Numbered from the stretch's first letter, positions 13,779 to 23,157 are shown. The stretch: 64,000 nucleotides of DNA from Tyzzerella sp. (GCA_019415525.1 DXZA01000067.1:380204-444203); one strand, 5' to 3'. Numbers and translations: made by a program. The notes: generated by a model from the sequence alone, not told the origin.

Positions 13779-14675
13779 TTATAACTGAATACTTTTTATA
13801 ATTCCAATAAGTCTATCTAAATCATCATCAGAATAGTATTCTATTTCTATTTTTCCTTTGTTTTTATTATTTGAAAGTTTAACCTTTGTACCAAAAATAC
13901 TCTTAAGGTCATTTTCTATATATTTATAATTATCTGTTTTAAATTTTATTTCATCTTTTTGTTTTTTGTCTTTTTTATTATCTATATTCTCTGTAATTTT
14001 CTTTACAAGATTTTCTGTTTCTCTTACACTAAGTTCTTCTTCTATAATTTTTTCTGCTGTTTCAAACTGAATATTATTATCAGATATTCCAAGCAAAGCT
14101 CTTCCATGACCATTAGAAAGTTTATTTTCAGAAACAAAAACTTGTACTCTTTCATCAAGATTTAAAAGACGCATAACATTTGCAACTACAGAACGACTTT
14201 TACCAACTTTCTTTGCAGCCTCTTCTTGACTTAATGAAAATTCTTCTATAAGTCTTTTATAGCTTTTTGCTTCTTCCATAGGATTAAGACCTTCTCTTTG
14301 AAGATTTTCAACAAGTGCTGTTTCAAAAGCTTTAAGGTCATCTATATTTTTTACTACTGCCGGAATTTTTTTAATTCCTGCAATTTTTGATGCTCTCCAT
14401 CTTCTTTCCCCTGCTATTATTTCATAACCGGAATCTATCTTTTTTAATATTATTGGCTGTATTACACCATGCTCTTTTATAGACTCTGCAAGTTCCTCAA
14501 GGGCATTTTCTTCAAACCTTTTTCTTGGCTGATTTTTATTTGGCTCAATTTTATCAATATCTACTTCAAAAACACCAGTTTCTTGAGTCTTTTCATTAAG
14601 CTCATTAATTTTACTATTCAAAAGTGCCTCAAGTCCAAGACCTTTTGAACCTAATCCTTTTTTCGGTGCTCCCAA
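13779..14675 (-). CDS. parB: Chromosome partitioning protein ParB (Spo0J)
   Basis: ParB loads on parS sites, spreads as a CTP-dependent clamp and recruits SMC. In 298 residues it has the N-terminal CTPase region (NQPRKRFEENALEELAESIKEHGVIQPIIL and GERRWRASKIAG), the ENLQREGLNPMEEA motif, and the parS-binding HTH (SLSQEEAAKKVGKSRSVVANVMRLLNL). A C-terminal dimer domain completes it. The start is TTG immediately after the parA stop, with aaggagtg in the end of parA, so translation is coupled. Two perfect parS sites lie 0.1-0.2 kb upstream of parA. Confidence 0.96.
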   Translation of the reverse strand: MGAPKKGLGSKGLGLEALLNSKINELNEKTQETGVFEVDIDKIEPNKNQPRKRFEENALEELAESIKEHGVIQPIILKKIDSGYEIIAGERRWRASKIAGIKKIPAVVKNIDDLKAFETALVENLQREGLNPMEEAKSYKRLIEEFSLSQEEAAKKVGKSRSVVANVMRLLNLDERVQVFVSENKLSNGHGRALLGISDNNIQFETAEKIIEEELSVRETENLVKKITENIDNKKDKKQKDEIKFKTDNYKYIENDLKSIFGTKVKLSNNKNKGKIEIEYYSDDDLDRLIGIIKSIQL

Positions 14676-15449
14676 TTAAATCCACTCCTTATCTATTACT
14701 TCCTCTGCAAGAAGTCTGTAACTTTCTGCCCCTTTAGATTTACCATCATAAAGTGTTATTGGAAGTCCATGGCTTGGTGCTTCTCCAAGACGTACATTTC
14801 TTGGAATAATACTTCTATAAACATTATTTCCAAGACTTCTTTTTACTTCCTCAACAACCTGTAACGAAAGATTTGTTCTTGCATCAAACATTGTAAATAC
14901 TATTCCCTCAATATCAAGAGAAGGATTTAATCTATCTCTTACAAGTCCTATTGTATGTAAAAGCTGTTCAAGACCTTCAAGAGCAAAGTACTCACATTGT
15001 ATAGGAACAAGAACAGTATCAGAAGCAGTAAGAGCATTTATTGTTATTATATTAAGAGAAGGTGGACAATCTATAAGTATAAAATCATAATTATTACTTA
15101 TTTTTTCTATACTTTCTTTTAATATAAATTCTCTTGAGTCTTTTCCTATAAGCTCAATTTCTGCACCTGTTAAACTTATATTTGACGGTATTATATCAAG
15201 ACCTTCAACACAAGTTTTCTTAATTGTTTCTGTAACAGTTTTTTCCCCAAGCATTATATTATATATTGTGTCTTCAATATCATTTTTATCAAGTCCAAGT
15301 CCACTTGTTGTATTTCCTTGAGGGTCAGCATCTATTACAAGAACTTTTTTTCCTGCCTCAGCAAGACAAGCAGAAAGATTAATTGATGTTGTGGTTTTTC
15401 CAACGCCACCTTTTTGATTGGCAACTGCAATTATTCTAACTCGTCCCAT
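14676..15449 (-). CDS. parA: Chromosome partitioning ATPase ParA (Soj)
   Basis: The 257-residue ParA/Soj binds DNA when ATP-bound and acts with ParB in origin segregation and control of DnaA. The deviant Walker A motif KGGVGKTTT covers residues 13-21, with the signature lysine K13. Switch regions DADPQGN (about 41-47) and LIDCPPSL (about 124-131) are intact. The length is that of chromosomal Soj without a plasmid-type N-terminal HTH. It is first in the parA-parB-DUF4446 operon, whose leader contains a parS site. Confidence 0.96.
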   Translation of the reverse strand: MGRVRIIAVANQKGGVGKTTTSINLSACLAEAGKKVLVIDADPQGNTTSGLGLDKNDIEDTIYNIMLGEKTVTETIKKTCVEGLDIIPSNISLTGAEIELIGKDSREFILKESIEKISNNYDFILIDCPPSLNIITINALTASDTVLVPIQCEYFALEGLEQLLHTIGLVRDRLNPSLDIEGIVFTMFDARTNLSLQVVEEVKRSLGNNVYRSIIPRNVRLGEAPSHGLPITLYDGKSKGAESYRLLAEEVIDKEWI

Positions 15450-15529
15450 TTTAAATTCTCCTTATAAATACTACTACTATCTTTTTTACATATAAAATAA
15501 TATCACAAATTGCTTTTTAAAAAAAGCAT

Positions 15530-15545
15530 TGTTTCACGTGAAACA
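15530..15545. promoter_or_regulatory. parS site 1
   Basis: TGTTTCACGTGAAACA, a perfect 16-base parS palindrome, lies 80 bases upstream of parA. It is the ParB loading site. Confidence 0.97.
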
Positions 15546-15580
15546 ACTACTTTTTTATGCCAATTTATTTAAAAAAATAA

Positions 15581-15615
15581 AAAACAGGATATGTGTATAT
15601 ATATCCTGTTTTTTT
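15581..15615. terminator. Bidirectional terminator between two parS sites
   Basis: AAACAGGATAT/ATATCCTGTTT with A and T runs. It ends the leftward lipid kinase upstream region or isolates the parA promoter; it lies exactly between the two parS sites. Confidence 0.8.
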
Positions 15616-15619
15616 ATAT

Positions 15620-15635
15620 TGTTTCACGTGAAACA
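15620..15635. promoter_or_regulatory. parS site 2
   Basis: A second perfect TGTTTCACGTGAAACA, 90 bases from the first, directly before the end of the lipid kinase gene. Two close sites mark the origin-proximal centromere region. Confidence 0.97.
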
Positions 15636-15642
15636 TATCATT

Positions 15643-16539
15643 TTAAAAATTTCCAAATATTTTTACTTTCTTTTGTAAATTTGTTATTGTTACTGGGAAA
15701 TTAGGTCCTGTTTCTCCGTCAACATCTGTTTCACTTTCCTCAAGACCTTCTTTAAGACACTCTATTTTCATATACTTATCTTTAAAGTATATTATATTAT
15801 TGTCATTGATATGTTCCCCTCTAAGTATTTTTACAAAAAGAACTGCTAATTCATGAACTGGTCTTGCTTTTACACCTATAAAATCAAATTCTCCATCGCT
15901 TATTGATGCATCAGGTGAAAGCTTTCCAAAGCTTCCTGCACCAGCACTATTAAGAACAAGAAAGAAATATAAATTCTCTTCTATTGTTTCCTTTGAATTT
16001 GTTATTCTAAAAGGTATTGGAGTAAAGTTTGCAAGCTGTTCCATACCCTTTAAATAATAAGCTACTGTTCCAAGAGCATTTTTGAAATTTGTATCAATAG
16101 TATGGGATACATTCATAAATACCCCACCACCACAAACATTTATAAAATATCTGTCATTGGCAAGTCCAACATCTGTATCTCTTGGTTCTGTATCAGTAAT
16201 TATACGACAACACTCTTCAACGTTATTTGAAGGTAAATTAAGATATGTTGCAAAGTCATTTGCTGTGCCTGATGGTATTATACCTAATGATGATTTTATA
16301 TCATTTTTCATCATAGCATTTAATACAATATTTACTGTACCATCGCCACCAGAGGCAACAATAACATCATAATCCTTATCCATTTGGCTTATATGATTTT
16401 CTATATCACCAGGGTTTATACAACGCAATATATGAACATCATATCCGCCTTCCTGAAATATTTTTATACAATTATCAATATTATATTTAAAACTTTTATC
16501 TCCAGAAAAAGGATTATATATAAGTTTAAGTTTCTTCAT
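15643..16539 (-). CDS. Diacylglycerol kinase/YegS-type lipid kinase
   Basis: The 298-residue protein is of the DAGK catalytic family. It has an N-terminal nucleotide-binding part with NPFSG (residues 8-12), GGDGTVN (near 63-69) and the IPSGTANDFA motif (near 88-97). A beta-sandwich C-terminal half follows, with GAGSFGKLSPDASISDGEFD. Such enzymes phosphorylate diacylglycerol or related membrane lipids at the inner membrane face, in lipid recycling. It lies between argS and parA in the same direction; the 25-base gap to argS suggests cotranscription. The lipid substrate is not certain. Confidence 0.9.
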   Translation of the reverse strand: MKKLKLIYNPFSGDKSFKYNIDNCIKIFQEGGYDVHILRCINPGDIENHISQMDKDYDVIVASGGDGTVNIVLNAMMKNDIKSSLGIIPSGTANDFATYLNLPSNNVEECCRIITDTEPRDTDVGLANDRYFINVCGGGVFMNVSHTIDTNFKNALGTVAYYLKGMEQLANFTPIPFRITNSKETIEENLYFFLVLNSAGAGSFGKLSPDASISDGEFDFIGVKARPVHELAVLFVKILRGEHINDNNIIYFKDKYMKIECLKEGLEESETDVDGETGPNFPVTITNLQKKVKIFGNF

Positions 16540-16564
16540 AACAAATCACCTCACAGAATATATT

Positions 16565-18265
16565 TTACATCTGTTTTGGTGCATTTATTCCAAGAAGTCC
16601 AAGTCCTGATGCAAGTATTGTTTTTACTGCATATACAAGAGCAATTCTTGCTTTTTTTACTTCATCTTCGCTGCTCATAATTGGATTGTCATGATAGAAT
16701 TTATTAAATGCCTGTGCAATATCTACAAGATGTCTTGTTACTATTGAAGGCTCAAATTTTGCTGCTGCATCTTTTATTTTTGCTGGGTACATTTCTATAA
16801 GTTTACATACCTCTACTGAAGCCTCATCATTAAGAAGTGAGAAATCTACATTTTTATCTATTTCTTCACTTCCACATACTTTATTTATAAGACTACATGC
16901 TCTGGCATGTGTATACTGTACATATGGACCTGTTTCTCCATCAAAATTAAGCATTCTGCTCCAAGAGAATACAACATCTTTTATTCTGTTGTTATAAAGG
17001 TCATTAAATATAACAGCACCTATACCAACTTGTTTTGCAACCTCTTCTTTGTTTGGAAGATTAGGATTTTTTTCTTCTATTATTTTTGTTGTTTCATTTA
17101 TAGCCTGATTTAAAAGCTCTTCCATAAGAACTACATTTCCATGACGTGTTGAAAGTTTTCCTGTATCAAGGCTTACAAGTCCAAATGGAACGTGTACAAG
17201 GTCTTTGCTCCATTCATAACCCATTTTCTCAATTACTTTAAACCATTGTGCAAAGTGAAGATTTTGGTCAAGAGCTGTAAGATATATACATTTTTCAAAA
17301 TTATATGTTTTCTTTCTATAAAGAGCTGCTGTTATATCTCTTGTAGCATAAAGTGTACCACCATCTTTTCTTATTATAAGACAAGGAGGCATTTTATCTT
17401 CTTCAAGGTCAACTATCATAGCTCCTTCACTTTCTTTAAGGAGATTTTTTTCTTTAAGTTCTTCTACAACTGCGTCCATTTTATCATTGTAGAAACTTTC
17501 TCCTGTATATGCATCAAATTTTACTCCAAGCATTTCATATACTCTTTCAAATTCTTTTATACTTATATCATAGAACCATTTCCATAATGTGAGAGCTTCT
17601 TCATCTCCATCTTGCATTTTTACAAACCAAAGTCTTGCTTCATCATCAAGTGATGGTTCTTTTTCTGCTTCTTCATGGAATTTTACATATATTTTCATAA
17701 GCTCTTGTATACCATCTTTTTCAACAGCTTCTTTTGAGCCCCATTTTTTATATGCAACAATAAGTTTTCCAAACTGTGTTCCCCAGTCCCCAAGGTGGTT
17801 TACACCTTCACAGTTATATCCAAGACATTCATATATTTTATATATTGCATTACCTATAACTGTTGAGCGTAAATGACCTACATGGAAAGGTTTTGCAATA
17901 TTTGGTGATGAATAGTCAATAACTATTGTTTTGCCATTTCCTTCTGTGCTCTTTCCATAATCAGCTTCTTTAGTTAAAACACTTTCAAGAACTTCTTTAA
18001 CATAAACACTTTTTTCTGTAAAGAAATTTATATATGCACCTACTGTTTTAATCTCTTTTATAAATTCTTTTTTCTCGATTTTTTCAACAAGCTCTCCTGC
18101 TATCATTGGAGGTGCTTTTCTGAAAACTTTTGCAAGTTTAAAACAAGGATATGCATAATCACCCATATCACTGTTTGGTGGTATTTCTATTGCACTTATT
18201 ACTTCTTCTACATCTATCTCTGCTGCAGAGCTTATAAGTTTTGCAATTTCAAATTTAAAATCCAT
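16565..18265 (-). CDS. argS: Arginyl-tRNA synthetase
   Basis: ArgRS charges tRNA-Arg. It has the N-terminal Add1-like domain (residues 1-90), the class I HIGH-type motif in SSPNIAKPFHVGHLRST (about 115-131), the KMSKS-equivalent KLSTRHGN (about 365-372), and a C-terminal anticodon-binding domain ending in LGLLGINAPKQM. The open frame extends to 18334, but the extra 23 residues are basic-hydrophobic and unlike the family. The ATG at 18265 gives the normal N-terminus MDFKFEIAKLI and about 566 residues. A hairpin with a T run precedes it at 18328-18343. Confidence 0.96.
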   Translation of the reverse strand: MDFKFEIAKLISSAAEIDVEEVISAIEIPPNSDMGDYAYPCFKLAKVFRKAPPMIAGELVEKIEKKEFIKEIKTVGAYINFFTEKSVYVKEVLESVLTKEADYGKSTEGNGKTIVIDYSSPNIAKPFHVGHLRSTVIGNAIYKIYECLGYNCEGVNHLGDWGTQFGKLIVAYKKWGSKEAVEKDGIQELMKIYVKFHEEAEKEPSLDDEARLWFVKMQDGDEEALTLWKWFYDISIKEFERVYEMLGVKFDAYTGESFYNDKMDAVVEELKEKNLLKESEGAMIVDLEEDKMPPCLIIRKDGGTLYATRDITAALYRKKTYNFEKCIYLTALDQNLHFAQWFKVIEKMGYEWSKDLVHVPFGLVSLDTGKLSTRHGNVVLMEELLNQAINETTKIIEEKNPNLPNKEEVAKQVGIGAVIFNDLYNNRIKDVVFSWSRMLNFDGETGPYVQYTHARACSLINKVCGSEEIDKNVDFSLLNDEASVEVCKLIEMYPAKIKDAAAKFEPSIVTRHLVDIAQAFNKFYHDNPIMSSEDEVKKARIALVYAVKTILASGLGLLGINAPKQM

Positions 18266-18319
18266 TTTAAAATTCAACCCTTTCAAAAATAAAAACTTTT
18301 TTAAAAGTTTAATTAATAT

Positions 18320-18345
18320 AAAAAATATCCTCATCTATGAGGACT
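18320..18345 (-). terminator. Hairpin with T run before argS
   Basis: On the minus strand TCCTCAT/ATGAGGA (18343-18328) is followed by a TTTTTT-containing stretch, 55 bases before the argS start. It could end the upstream small membrane-protein gene or attenuate argS. There is no T-box core here. Confidence 0.7.
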
Positions 18346-18430
18346 TCAACACTATATAAATTTATCATATAAATGTCCAAAAATCAATATTTTTAAAGGC
18401 TGTTACAAGGCTTTAAAGAGCTTTCTAAAA

Positions 18431-18637
18431 CTAAAAAAAACTATTGAAAATATATATTATTTCTTTCATAACTTTTGCATAAATATAGCTAAGTACAATA
18501 TAAAATGATACCCCTGTACATAATATTGCTATAAGTTTCTTCATATACTCTTTATTATTATCAAAAAAAGCTTCTGCTATTGACTGTATAAGACCTATAG
18601 CACAAAGCTGTATTATTATACTTAAAAAATCATTCAT
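18431..18637 (-). CDS. Small membrane protein, SpoIIIAC/AD-like
   Basis: The 68-residue protein has two predicted membrane helices (about residues 5-23 and 34-56: LIAILCTGVSFYIVLSYIYA) separated by a charged turn (DNNKEYMKK). Size and layout resemble the SpoIIIAC/SpoIIIAD family of the sporulation channel, but the similarity I can see is only in pattern. Ribosome site agggtga is good. It stands alone upstream of argS rather than in a spoIIIA operon, so the name is tentative. Confidence 0.5.
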   Translation of the reverse strand: MNDFLSIIIQLCAIGLIQSIAEAFFDNNKEYMKKLIAILCTGVSFYIVLSYIYAKVMKEIIYIFNSFF

Positions 18638-18745
18638 AAAAAATCACCCTATTTTATTGTATGTTCCTATCTATAGGTTAATAATTTATGGTATACTAAA
18701 AATATAATATTTTTTTGATTAAATTCTTTTAAGGAGTGATTATAA

Positions 18746-19702
18746 ATGAAAAAAAACAGTAATTTGCTTCTAAAAACAGCATTTGCTGGAAGTTTAATTA
18801 TTATGCCTGCTCTAATAACACGAGGTATTTTTAAACTTTCTGAATTATCACATAAAGATGATAATGATGATGGATTTTTCTATGATTCTGATATGGGACA
18901 TATTCACTATAACATAAAAGGTGTTGGAGAACCTCTTCTTCTTATACACAGTGTAAATTATACTGGTGCTTCCATGAAAGAATGGGAACAAAATATTGAT
19001 GAACTTTCTTTTAATTATAAAGTAATAACAATAGACCTTCCTGGTTTTGGAAAATCAGAAAAACCTCGAAGTACTTTTACAGCATATAACTATGCACTTT
19101 TTATAAATAGTTTTATTCGTGATGTAATAGGAAAGCCTTGTAATGTTATTGCATCTGGAACTTCTTGTGGTTTTGCTCTTATGGCTGATAGAATAGAAAG
19201 TGGATATATTAAAAAACTTATGCTTATAAATCCTACCGGTGTAGAAGGTAGTGATATTGCTCTTAATACTGATACAAAAATTCTTAAACTTTATGAAATG
19301 CCTTATATAGGTACGATACTTTATGCTTTTAAAGCATCAAAAAGAAGTATAAATCGTTTACTTGAAACAAAAGTTTTTTATGGTAAAGAAAATATAACTG
19401 ATGATTTTAAAAACAAATGTTATTTATATGCTCATAGAAAAGGTGTTGATTCAAGATTTTCCTATGCTTCATATATTTCAAAATTTATGAACACAGATAT
19501 AAAAACATCATTTGAAGGTACAAAAATACCACTTTATGTTATATGGGGAGAAGAAAACAGCGAAAATCCTATATCTAATATGGATATACTTGAAGAACTC
19601 CGCCCTGATGTTATGTTCGCAATTTTTGAATATACAAAAATGTTACCTCATTATGAAAATAATCATGAATTTAATATACTTGTTGAAGATTTCTTTAAGT
19701 AA
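18746..19702 (+). CDS. Alpha/beta hydrolase, membrane-anchored
   Basis: The 318-residue protein starts with a hydrophobic segment (about residues 8-27, LKTAFAGSLIIMPALITRGIF) that is likely a membrane anchor. An alpha/beta hydrolase fold follows: LLLIHSVNYTG (oxyanion region), DLPGFGKSEKP, nucleophile elbow GTSCG (about 138-142), and a late histidine in LPHYENNHEF. It is the shape of small-ester or lipid hydrolases and bromoperoxidase-like enzymes. The substrate is unknown. It has its own ribosome site (aaggagtg) and ends in a strong terminator shared with the convergent carboxypeptidase gene. Confidence 0.85.
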   Translation: MKKNSNLLLKTAFAGSLIIMPALITRGIFKLSELSHKDDNDDGFFYDSDMGHIHYNIKGVGEPLLLIHSVNYTGASMKEWEQNIDELSFNYKVITIDLPGFGKSEKPRSTFTAYNYALFINSFIRDVIGKPCNVIASGTSCGFALMADRIESGYIKKLMLINPTGVEGSDIALNTDTKILKLYEMPYIGTILYAFKASKRSINRLLETKVFYGKENITDDFKNKCYLYAHRKGVDSRFSYASYISKFMNTDIKTSFEGTKIPLYVIWGEENSENPISNMDILEELRPDVMFAIFEYTKMLPHYENNHEFNILVEDFFK

Positions 19703-19731
19703 AAAAAGCCCCTTTGGGGCTTTTTTTACTT
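19699..19731. terminator. Bidirectional terminator
   Basis: AAAAAAAGCCCC-ttt-GGGGCTTTTTTT between convergent genes; it overlaps the last codons of the carboxypeptidase gene. Confidence 0.95.
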
Positions 19732-20634
19732 ATTATTTTCCATAGAACTATCAAAACTATAATCTACATACTTTACAAAATATTCTTCTAAAGAACTTAT
19801 ATTTTCATTATGCATTATTTCGGCAATATCTGTTCCAACATATGTTATATGCCAAGGCTCTGGCTGATAGCCTGTTATATTTTTATTATTTTCAGTATAC
19901 CTTACTATAAAACCATACTTCCAACAATTTTCTGCTACCCATTTTCCTTCTTCTGTATTTCCAAAATTATTTATACTCATATCTTCTGCTGCAATATCTA
20001 ATGCTCGTCCTGTATGATGCTCACTATATCCAGCTCTGGCACTATATGTATCTGCAAGTTCTTTTCCATCTCTTTTTACATACTGTTTATATAAATCTTT
20101 CTGATAATCTATAGTTCTATATGCTGATACAATATTTAATTCAAGACCTTCTACTTCTGCATTTTGTTTCATTTCTTCAAATGCTTTTGCAGTTGCTTCT
20201 GTTGCCTGTTTTCCATTTCCTATATCAACAAGATTTTTAGGAACATAATTATTTGGTAAATAATTATATTTATTTACAAGAATAATTTCATCATCTGTAT
20301 TTTCAATTTTTTCAGCTTTTTCATAAAAATCTCTATCTAAATTTGCATTTACAAGCCATATAATATCTTCTGGTGCAATATCAGGATTTTTTGATGAAAA
20401 ACTTTTATATCTATTTAAGTTTTCACTATTATAGTAATATATATCATCATACATAGAAAAATCATGACCTATATTTTCATTCTTATTACTTGACGATGTT
20501 ATAATCCAAACTATTTTTTCAATAAAACTCATATTGCTTCTATGTAAAATATCATCTGTAAATGCATATGCATTTGTTACAAGCATTGAAGACATTATTA
20601 TACTTGTAATTACTGTTTTTATACCTTTATTCAT
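19726..20634 (-). CDS. D-alanyl-D-alanine carboxypeptidase, M15 (VanY-like)
   Basis: The 302-residue secreted protein has a signal peptide (residues 1-24, TVITSIIMSSMLVTNAYAF) and a C-terminal peptidase M15B domain. The zinc motif SEHHTGRALDIA (about 210-221) supplies the first His and Asp, and EPWHITYVG near 262-270 gives the second His; SAYRTIDYQKDLY is the usual segment before them. It trims the terminal D-Ala of peptidoglycan stem peptides outside the cell. It stands alone, with no VanRS or resistance genes near, so a housekeeping wall role is likelier than glycopeptide resistance. Confidence 0.92.
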   Translation of the reverse strand: MNKGIKTVITSIIMSSMLVTNAYAFTDDILHRSNMSFIEKIVWIITSSSNKNENIGHDFSMYDDIYYYNSENLNRYKSFSSKNPDIAPEDIIWLVNANLDRDFYEKAEKIENTDDEIILVNKYNYLPNNYVPKNLVDIGNGKQATEATAKAFEEMKQNAEVEGLELNIVSAYRTIDYQKDLYKQYVKRDGKELADTYSARAGYSEHHTGRALDIAAEDMSINNFGNTEEGKWVAENCWKYGFIVRYTENNKNITGYQPEPWHITYVGTDIAEIMHNENISSLEEYFVKYVDYSFDSSMENNK

Positions 20635-20769
20635 TAAGAACCTACCCTCTTTTTATTTGCATTTATTTTATTTACTGTTAAAATATAAATATTATAAATT
20701 TACTTTATTAATATTACAATATATTTGTTAAAAAATTAAAAACAAATTCTTAAGGAGTGTTTAAATATT

Positions 20770-21234
20770 ATGGATAAATCATTATATAGTCAAGAACATA
20801 TGGAAGAAACTATAAAACATTTTATACAATCTATAAACAATCAAAAAAAATTTATTTCTTATGTTAATCCACAATTTAAAAGCTGTGATTTTATCAACAA
20901 AGAACTTGTTCTAAAATTTGATATACAAGATTGGGAACTTAATCCACAAAATTCTCTTCATGGTGGTATAACTGCTTCTGTTCTTGATACAACATTTGGC
21001 TACCTTACACATTATTTTTCAGAAAATAGATATGTAACAACTATATCACTTACAACAAATTATTTAAAACCTATATGGAAAGATACTACTATTGAAGTAC
21101 ATGGAAAAATTGCATCTCTGGGAAAAAATATTGTAAATCTTATAGGTGAAATCTATATACCCCAAACAGGTGTTATTGCTGCAACTGCAACTGCTTCTTT
21201 TATGATTTTACAAAATAAATTTTACTCAAAATAA
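20770..21234 (+). CDS. PaaI-type hotdog thioesterase
   Basis: The 154-residue hotdog-fold protein has the PaaI family motif NSLHGGITASVLDTTFGYL (about 57-75), in which the His-Gly-Gly turn and the following Asp form the active site. The fold continues with ITLTTNYLKPIW and ends in VIAATATASFMIL. It should hydrolyse an acyl-CoA; the acyl group is unknown. The protein has about 40 residues before the fold. It is a single gene with terminators on both sides. Confidence 0.88.
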   Translation: MDKSLYSQEHMEETIKHFIQSINNQKKFISYVNPQFKSCDFINKELVLKFDIQDWELNPQNSLHGGITASVLDTTFGYLTHYFSENRYVTTISLTTNYLKPIWKDTTIEVHGKIASLGKNIVNLIGEIYIPQTGVIAATATASFMILQNKFYSK

Positions 21235-21235
21235 A

Positions 21236-21262
21236 AAATACCTGATTAAAAATCAGGTATTT
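21236..21262. terminator. Bidirectional terminator
   Basis: ATACCTGATT-aaa-AATCAGGTAT, with A-rich and T-rich flanks, between convergent genes. Confidence 0.85.
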
Positions 21263-21265
21263 AAT

Positions 21266-22111
21266 TTACACTTCTCTAAAGCCTTTTCCTACAATTTCAC
21301 TTGTATTTGTTATAAGTACAAATCCTTTACTATCTATTGATTTTACATACTTTTTAAGTTGATTTGCTTCATATCTTTTTAATGCTGTAAGTATAACCCA
21401 TTTAGGTTCATCAGTAAAAGCTCCTTTAGCTTCCCATATTGTTGCTCCCCTATGCATATTATAATTTATAAATTCACATACTTCATTAGGTTTTGTTGTT
21501 ATTACTGTAAAACTTTTTTTAAGGTTTATACTTTCGATTACACTATCAACAATAAGAGATTTCATAACAAGTCCAAGTAATGAGAAAAGACCTGTTTCAA
21601 TATTAAATACTATTGCTGATGACGCTGCAATTAAAAAATCTGTACATAAAAGAGCTCTTCCTATATCTAATGTAGTATATTTCTTCATTATCATTGCAGC
21701 TATATCTGTTCCACCTGTACTTGAATTATAATTAAAAAGTATTGCAGAACCTGCTGCCGGAAATATAACACTATATATAAGTTCTAAAAGTTTTTGATTT
21801 GTTATAGGATTATTTAAAGGAACAGCTATTTCAAAACCTCTTATCATAAGTGAAAAAACTATACTACTATATATTGTTTTTATTCCAAAACCTTTATCAA
21901 GAAATATAAAACCAAGTATGAGAAAAATACCATTTATAATTATTACAAATGTACCTGGTGTTATGACTTTAAAAATACTACCAAATATAATTGAAAGACC
22001 ACTTACACCACCTGTAGAGAAATTATTAGGGAATTTAAAGAAATATACTCCTACTGCAACAAGAAATATTCCAATATTTATAAGTATAAATTCCGTTATT
22101 TTTTCTTTCAT
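21266..22111 (-). CDS. YitT family membrane protein (DUF161 + DUF2179)
   Basis: About 281 residues. Five hydrophobic helices cover residues 8-190, beginning ILINIGIFLVAVGVYFFKFPNNFSTGGVSGLSII, whose FxxPNxFxxGGVSG pattern is typical of YitT. A soluble C-terminal DUF2179 domain follows (FTVITTKPNEVCEFINYNMHRGATIWEAKGAF...). A TTG at 22117 opens the frame, but ATG 22111 has ggggt at better distance. The family is widespread in Firmicutes; its transport function is not established. Single gene. Confidence 0.9.
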   Translation of the reverse strand: MKEKITEFILINIGIFLVAVGVYFFKFPNNFSTGGVSGLSIIFGSIFKVITPGTFVIIINGIFLILGFIFLDKGFGIKTIYSSIVFSLMIRGFEIAVPLNNPITNQKLLELIYSVIFPAAGSAILFNYNSSTGGTDIAAMIMKKYTTLDIGRALLCTDFLIAASSAIVFNIETGLFSLLGLVMKSLIVDSVIESINLKKSFTVITTKPNEVCEFINYNMHRGATIWEAKGAFTDEPKWVILTALKRYEANQLKKYVKSIDSKGFVLITNTSEIVGKGFREV

Positions 22112-22213
22112 AAGCAATACCCCGCTTTTTTATTATGCTATAACTATTGTTTATAAAATTATGATAAAGCACTATTGCTTCTTTGTAAATGTAAATATTG
22201 TTGGAATTTAATT

Positions 22214-23044
22214 TTAAAGTTTTATTTTTATATTTATTTCATAAAAATTATCACTATAAAAATCTTCAAATCCAGCTTCCATTCCTGATTCTTTAATTAT
22301 ATCTACTGTTTGCTTTATAGTATTTTTAAATAATCTTATATCTGTTATCTTTCTTTTTTCTTTTTGTTTATGTAATAAAGCTTTTTTATTTGTCCTTAAT
22401 TTTTCAAGCTCTGAGTTTATAAATTCCTCTGTTTTTTTCACATTAAAACTTTTTTCAACAACAGTTTTAATTATTTTCTTTTGTAATTCATAATCAGGGA
22501 TTTTTAAAAGAGCCCTTGCATGTCTTTCTGTAAGATTGTTATCAAGTATTATTTTTCTTATGTCAGAATTAAGTCTTAAAAGTCTTATTTTATTGGCTAT
22601 TGATGATTGACTTTTATTTAATTTTTCTGAAAGCTGTTCCTGTGTCAAATTATAGTCACTTATAAGATTTTGATAACCTTCTGCTTCTTCAAAAAAATTA
22701 AGATTTTGTCGTTGTATATTTTCTATAAGTGCCATTACTGCACTTTCATTGTCTGTAACAGATACTAATATACATGGTATTGTTTCAAGACCTGCTATTT
22801 TTGATGCTCTAAGTCTTCTTTCTCCTGATACAAGTTCATATGAACAATTGTTTATAAATCGTACTGTTACAGGTTGTAATACTCCATATTCTTTTATAGA
22901 TTCTGAAAGTTCCAAAAGTGATGTCATATCAAAATATTTTCTTGGTTGGTATGGATTTGGTCTTATTTTATCTATGGGAATATTTTGTACTGTATTACTG
23001 CCTTTTTTTAACTTAAAATCACAAAATTTTAGTGCTGAAAGCAT
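22214..23044 (-). CDS. noc: Second ParB-family protein, probable nucleoid occlusion factor Noc
   Basis: Like ParB, the protein has a CTPase region (PNPYQPRKYFDMTSLLELSESIKEYGVLQPVTV, GERRLRASKIAG), ENIQRQNLNFFEEAEGY, and a DNA-binding HTH (LTQEQLSEKLNKSQSSIANKIRLLRL). The C-terminus differs from the Spo0J above. It sits directly after rsmG, the conserved place of noc in Firmicutes. Noc stops septum formation over the nucleoid. The frame opens with GTG at 23053, but ATG 23044 has gggag at normal spacing. Noc rather than a second Spo0J is inferred from gene position. Confidence 0.85.
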   Translation of the reverse strand: MLSALKFCDFKLKKGSNTVQNIPIDKIRPNPYQPRKYFDMTSLLELSESIKEYGVLQPVTVRFINNCSYELVSGERRLRASKIAGLETIPCILVSVTDNESAVMALIENIQRQNLNFFEEAEGYQNLISDYNLTQEQLSEKLNKSQSSIANKIRLLRLNSDIRKIILDNNLTERHARALLKIPDYELQKKIIKTVVEKSFNVKKTEEFINSELEKLRTNKKALLHKQKEKRKITDIRLFKNTIKQTVDIIKESGMEAGFEDFYSDNFYEINIKIKL

Positions 23045-23118
23045 TACTTTCACTCCCTTTTCAACTTTTTACAAATTATACCATATAATTATTTCCGGAA
23101 AATATTTTTTATAAACTA

Positions 23119-23153
23119 AAAACCCCCGTATTAAAACAAAATACGGGGGTTCG
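23119..23153 (-). terminator. Terminator after rsmG
   Basis: AACCCCCGTATT/AATACGGGGGTT, a 12-base perfect hairpin followed on the minus strand by a T-rich stretch. It separates the rsmG operon from noc. Confidence 0.88.
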
Positions 23154-23157
23154 ACAT

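Noticed and set aside
19726..20634. VanY-like gene as part of a glycopeptide resistance cluster
   Set aside because: No vanR/S/H/A/X-like genes are near; M15 carboxypeptidases are common wall enzymes.
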